Part shown: piece by piece, positions 6,973 to 10,667 of the stretch
How positions within the stretch are numbered: position 1 is the stretch's first letter
Layout of the letters: each line of letters opens with the position of its first letter
Source of the DNA: Margaritispora aquatica
Taxonomy: Eukaryota; Ascomycota; Leotiomycetes; Helotiales; Discinellaceae
Direction: 5' to 3'
Assembly: GCA_007644065.1 (NCBI GenBank)
Contig: VJWN01000047.1
Location: forward strand, 1 to 10,667
Length of the DNA stretch: 10,667 nt
Made by a program: the position numbers and the translations under genes
Notes under the pieces: model-generated
Seen by the model: the letters and a program-made list of their open reading frames with translations, nothing else
Databases searched by the model: none
What the model was told of the DNA's origin: nothing

Positions 6973-8796
6973 ATGAGTTATATCTCATTCGAAGAAATAC
7001 TAGTAGGAGAGATCGATCGGACCGAGGAATTATTAGTAGAACCAAGTCAAGAGCCTAAGGAAGCGCTGAGGAACACGTTAATTATGGGAGATTAGAGTAG
7101 AATGGTGACCTTCCGCGTACCTATGTCGCTGGCGGGAGCTCCTGGAGTACCCTACTTCGATGGAGCGAATGTGACAGAGTTTTTGGACAGATTTGAAGAG
7201 CTGTGTACAGACTATGGAGTTGGGGATGATGAGATGACGAAGAGGCTGCCGCGATACTGCGAAACTACTGTCGGACAATTCATCAAGAATATGCCTAAGT
7301 ATGGGTTGAAGGACTGGCTTAGTTTCAAGAGTGCCCTACTCTCTGAATATAAAGATTAGGACGTATTTTAGTAGATGTTCTCAAGACGCTTCCTTGAAAC
7401 ATTTACAAGTACCCCGCGCAAAGACACGGATAATTTAAGACAGTATGTAAGACAGTTTACGGCTATCTCTAAACACCTTACTGAGAAGCAAATCCTAGAT
7501 GAATATACGCGGGGAATATGGTTTTTGAACGGACTCCCAACGCGTATTCGAGACAAAGTTATTCGGAAGTATAAAGTCAAAACTAAGTAGCTAAGTACGG
7601 TCAAGTTCGATGAGATAGCTAAAACTATCATCGATATTAATATAGCGAATGAAACTGTTCGAGACTTTGTAGGAACAAGAGTAGCAGATAAGGACATACA
7701 GAAGCTCGTTGAACAAACTCAAAAGAAAAGGGAGGCGGTCGCTCTAGACCTCAAGTTAGCCCCGCTAGTTGTGCCTTAGCCTGCACAAGTGGATCGCAGG
7801 GTAGAAGCTTAGCTATCGGACATTGTCTAAGGAATGTAGAAACTCTTACTTGCTATGCTACAAGGTATGCCAAAGCAGCAGACACTTGGATTTCCCGCAC
7901 CCGGCGTAGCAAATTAAGGTTACCCCTAAGGGCAGTACCGCGGTCCGTAGCCTTATGGCTAGCAAGACGCTCGAACCTAGGAAACCTTAGCATCTAATCT
8001 CAACGCAATGATAAGCAGGAATGGTCAGGGATCGAGTGGATGCTACTATTGCGGAGGGCGAGGACATTTTAAGAGGGAATACGAAATGCTACACTAGGAT
8101 ATCTAGGCGAGGTACTGCTATATAAATGATATGAATAAGATTGCAGTCGGACCGTATACACCGGGAGCAAGAGTAATGTTCAAGTATAGAGGTACGACCG
8201 AGAGAGAACAAGTTATGTAACAAAACAACCTTCGGATGGGAAGTGGAGGGTAGGGCCCCTCGCCTTAGCAGCCTATTAACAGACAGTAGTATGAAGGGAT
8301 GGGGGGGATGTAGCAGCAGTCACAACAGCAGTCAAGTCGCGTGGAGGAAGAGGAGCCGCCGAAGCTAGTAACTGTGATGTAGAAACCGTCTAATAATAAC
8401 GTACTGAGAGCGTATTAGGTATCTAATGAAGTCGACTCTGAGTTAAGTTCTGAAGAAGACTCCGACTCAGAGGGGCTTGAGGGCGCTGGGGTGAGAGCTG
8501 TCCGAAGTGAGAAAAAGGATCCAAAGGACGACAAGTGGACGAATACAAAAAAGGTGATGAAGAAACGGAGAAATGAAGAAAAGAAGTATGTATTACCTAA
8601 AGTGCCGAAAGGAAGCCAGGTTGGAAGTGATGCTGATTTAGAAGAAGAGGATATTGAGATAATGGACACCAAGCCTAAGGCTCCGCGTGCACGAGCTACT
8701 AGTGAACAAAAGAAGGAAGTTGTTGAAGAAACTACTAGAATACGAAAGAAAAGAGAAACTCTGGGGGACCGCCTTAAAGCTTGCTCGGACCCGTAA
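6973..8796 (+). pseudogene. gag: Retrotransposon Gag, RIP-disrupted
   Basis: One frame throughout. From 7102 it reads MVTFRVPMSLAGAPGVPYFD, then a typical fungal capsid segment with FLDRFEELCTDYGV, LPRYCE and DWLSFKSALLSEYKD; later come LRQYVRQFTAISKHL and FLNGLPTRIRDKVIRKYKV. A zinc knuckle of CX2CX4HX4C form lies at 8041-8082, but its last Cys is Tyr (TAC, 8080-8082). After it comes a Gln-rich stretch, then a Ser/Glu/Asp-rich patch (8431-8478) and a Lys/Arg/Glu-rich tail (8500-8790). The frame carries in-frame TAA/TAG, for example at 7093, 7357, 7369, 7372, 7588 and 8794, with a dense group between 7770 and 8430. None is TGA. The start is uncertain: ATG 6973, 7084 and 7102 are all in frame. 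Gag would form the virus-like particle and package the element RNA. Confidence 0.85.
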
Positions 8797-9390
8797 GAGA
8801 TACTGAACAGAGTCCTGGGTAGGGAGCTGCAAATCTCTGTAGAGGAGCTTATCGGTCTTTCTAGTAAGATTAGGGAGTTGCTGTTTAAACGATTAGAAGT
8901 CATCGACGACACTTTAACGGGAAAGAGAGTAGGTCATATAAATGCCCTAAAAGGCAGGCCATTCCTTCTTGCGGACAGCCCGAAAGCTAGAGTGTTAGTG
9001 AACGGCGGCTACCCGACCTTCTCGCTGCTAGATACCGGTACGGAAATGAATGTTATAACTAGAGAGCTGGCAACATCCGTTGGACTAGTAATTAGACGGA
9101 ATGATAGTATAATAATAATTCCGTATAGCGGGGAGGCATCCTACTTTGATGGCATATGTGAAAACGTCGAGCTTGAGATCGGAGGGATTCGAGTCCTACA
9201 ACACCTCTATATTGTAAAGGAAGGAGACCACGCTCTTTTGCTCGGTTAACCTTTTAGCTTTACTATGCGGCTTTTATACGAATATAGGAAGGATAGGCAA
9301 TACGCCGTGATGCAGGACCCAAAAGGCGGTAACGAAGTGAGAGTGAGAGTCGCACAGCTTCCGGGAGAGCGGAGCAGGGAATCGGGGGAA
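8797..9390 (+). pseudogene. Retropepsin-like aspartic protease domain
   Basis: Same frame as Gag, so originally a Gag-protease fusion. The active site is LLDTGTEMNVI, with Asp-Thr-Gly at 9031-9039, followed by a flap-like hydrophobic stretch (IIIIPYSG) and the closing LLLG at 9235-9246, the counterpart of the ILG motif. The next codon is TAA (9247-9249), probably a mutated Gln. This domain would cut the polyprotein. From 8797 to 9246 there are no stops, so this is the best-preserved coding stretch of the element, probably by chance. Frame 1 fails at about 9388 and a different frame takes over. Confidence 0.85.
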
Positions 9391-10667
9391 GATTAGCCGT
9401 CCTGAGCGGGGAGAGGGCTGGCAGAGAGCGAACCCCGGAAAAGAAAAAGGTAGGTAAGAAGGTTTTATTTGTTATGGGAAGCCCGGAGTTTATTGGGGAA
9501 TCTGGGATACGAGAAGGTAGAATTGGAAGTCTGCGTAGTTCGATATTTCTTGAGCTGGGCGTAAGAAATAAGCTAAGTAAGCGAGGTACGGGTGAGAACG
9601 AATCTAAACGGGGACCCGGGCGCTACTATTGGACGACAAGATATACCTGGGCAGCCTAAAAGTTGATTGCTGGATTTACTAAAAAGGGGAAAGTGTTTGT
9701 AGTATATAAAAGAAAAGCTGTAAAAGTCACACCCGTAAACCTGGGGACGTCGGACGGGACTAACCCGGGAGGAGAAATTGGATGGAGGGCGAAAGCCATT
9801 TAGGGCGTAAAAGGGACGGAGTAGATTGGAAAGTATAATCATTGGTTTGAACCAAAATTTTCGACACTAAAGAAAGGACAACGACTAACGCGGGAGCGGC
9901 TAAATACCTTGGTAGTGGGAGAAGAACTAACGAAGGAGGAGAGAGAGTTGCTAGAGGAGATGCTTTACTATCGGGAAGTAGCTATTGCCTTCGATTTCTT
10001 GGAATGTAGGAAAGTTAAACCTGAAGTGGCGCCTCTACAGGAGATTCGAACTATTGAGCATGAAGTATGGCAAGAACCTGGATTCCCTGTACCTAAATCC
10101 TTGAGAGACATCGTTATAGAGATGGTGCAGGACAGACTGGACAGAGGTGTTCTGGAGTATGGCTATGGGCCCTACAGGATCCCTAGTTTTTGGTCAAAAA
10201 GAAGGAAAATAAATACAGGCTTATTAACGTAGCGATGAAAATAAACAGTGTTACTATTAGGGATACGAATCTACTACCTTCTGTCGACGAGTTTTCGGAA
10301 GAATTTGTAGGGTGCGCTATTGCTTCCCTTATCGACTTCTTCTTAGGATACGACTAGATAGACTTGGCTAAAACAAGTAGAGATCTTACGGCTATTATGA
10401 CGCCTTTAGGGTTATTACGCTAGACGACATTGCCTTAAGGAGCGACAAACTCGGTAGCCTAGTTCTGTAGAATCGTAACTACGATTCTCCGTGAATATAT
10501 CCTAAACATATGTTTCCCTTTCGTGGACGATGTCGGGGTAAAAGCCCTTACTCCAGGTTTAATGATGAGGAGGTGGTACCCGGGATACGGAAATTTGTTC
10601 TCCTCTACCTGCAAAACCTAAGTAAGGTGCTGGTTGATATCGAAAGAGCTGGCTGTACGATTGGTCC
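9391..10667 (+). pseudogene. pol: Reverse transcriptase (pol), frameshifted, cut by right edge
   Basis: Three frames are needed. The frame of 9474 is open from 9333 and carries the protease-RT linker, then from 9909 LTKEERELLEEMLYYREVAI, WQEPGFPVPKSLRDIVIEM and GPYRIPSF. At about 10184 the frame changes by one base, after which the RT core continues in the next frame with IRDTNLLPSVDEFSEEF, GCAIASLIDFF, MTPLGLLR and the catalytic FVDD box (10520-10531), a variant of YXDD. A further frame change between about 10540 and 10558 leads to the last segment (VVPGIRKFVL ... ERAGCTIG). Several TAG/TAA sit at positions where Gln or Trp is expected. RT would copy the element RNA into DNA. The order and motifs make the family certain; the exact indels are inferred by eye. 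Confidence 0.88.

Larger units (their letters stand above)
6322..10667 (+). mobile_element. Ty3/gypsy LTR retrotransposon, 5' part, RIP-damaged, cut by right edge
   Basis: In order: LTR (6322-6564), primer-binding site (6566-6583), purine-rich leader, gag with one CCHC-type knuckle, retropepsin with DTG, then reverse transcriptase. RNase H, integrase and the 3' LTR must lie beyond the window if they exist. Protease directly after Gag, and the RT sequence type, are those of fungal Ty3/gypsy (Metaviridae-like) elements. The gag-protease frame is a single frame broken by about two dozen TAA/TAG and no TGA. Three later frame changes (about 9333-9390, about 10184 and about 10540-10558) show indel decay as well. 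Mutation is moderate compared with the AT-rich blocks, so this copy is younger. It is not coding-competent. Confidence 0.9.

Noticed and set aside
6806..7045. Minus-strand 79-residue frame rich in Leu/Pro/Ser, looking like a membrane protein
   Set aside because: Antisense of the purine-rich leader; the composition is explained by the opposite strand.
8415..8912. Long minus-strand open frame, Ser-rich, opposite gag
   Set aside because: It is the antisense shadow of the Glu/Lys/Arg-rich Gag tail; its Ser/Phe/Leu richness is what the complement of that sequence gives.
6973..9249. Reassigned genetic code with TAA/TAG read as Gln
   Set aside because: CAA/CAG are also used in the same frame, the HET gene uses normal stops, and the base context fits RIP. 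Frame changes in RT also show decay.
1..10667. CRISPR array, rRNA or tRNA gene
   Set aside because: No regularly spaced direct repeats, no conserved rRNA blocks and no cloverleaf-like sequence were seen. The only tRNA link is the primer-binding site at 6566-6583.

Overview
The window looks like a transposon-rich accessory region of a filamentous ascomycete (Pezizomycotina). The evidence is a HET-domain gene with a typical short fungal intron, LTR retrotransposons of fungal Ty3/gypsy type, and AT-rich blocks with the imprint of repeat-induced point mutation (RIP). In those blocks CpA and TpG are scarce, TpA is abundant, CpG is kept, and coding frames are broken almost only by TAA/TAG where Gln codons are expected. 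There are no prokaryotic features.

Layout. Positions 1-553 hold the edge of a minus-strand LTR retrotransposon. A GC-rich LTR-like start lies at 553, and a heavily RIP-mutated gag-like frame runs off the left edge. 554-731 is a short AT-rich spacer. 732-2992 (minus) is an apparently intact HET-domain gene. I extend it beyond the plain open frame by adding upstream coding sequence, a 50-nt intron and an 11-codon first exon, for a 736-residue model. 2993-4679 has no recognisable gene, although 4000-4301 contains a partly decayed open frame. 4680-5263 (minus) is an unrecognised hypothetical gene with a plausible small 3' intron. 5376-6321 is an AT-rich, heavily RIP-mutated relic of unknown class. 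6322-10667 (plus) is the 5' part of a Ty3/gypsy LTR retrotransposon, cut by the right edge: a 243-bp LTR with TGTA...TACA ends, a primer-binding site, gag with a zinc knuckle, retropepsin and reverse transcriptase. It carries about two dozen nonsense codons and at least three frame changes, so it is not autonomous as it stands.

Reading the parts together: the HET gene and its orphan neighbour form a roughly 4.6-kb island, not obviously mutated, between RIP-damaged repeats. The right-hand retroelement is clearly less mutated than the block it abuts, which suggests at least two rounds of insertion and RIP. HET-domain proteins act in fungal non-self recognition and incompatibility cell death. 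I see nothing that proves a functional link between the HET gene and the orphan, and I did not find a clearly new multi-gene system. The items most worth a second look are the HET gene structure, the orphan gene and the two differently aged RIP layers.
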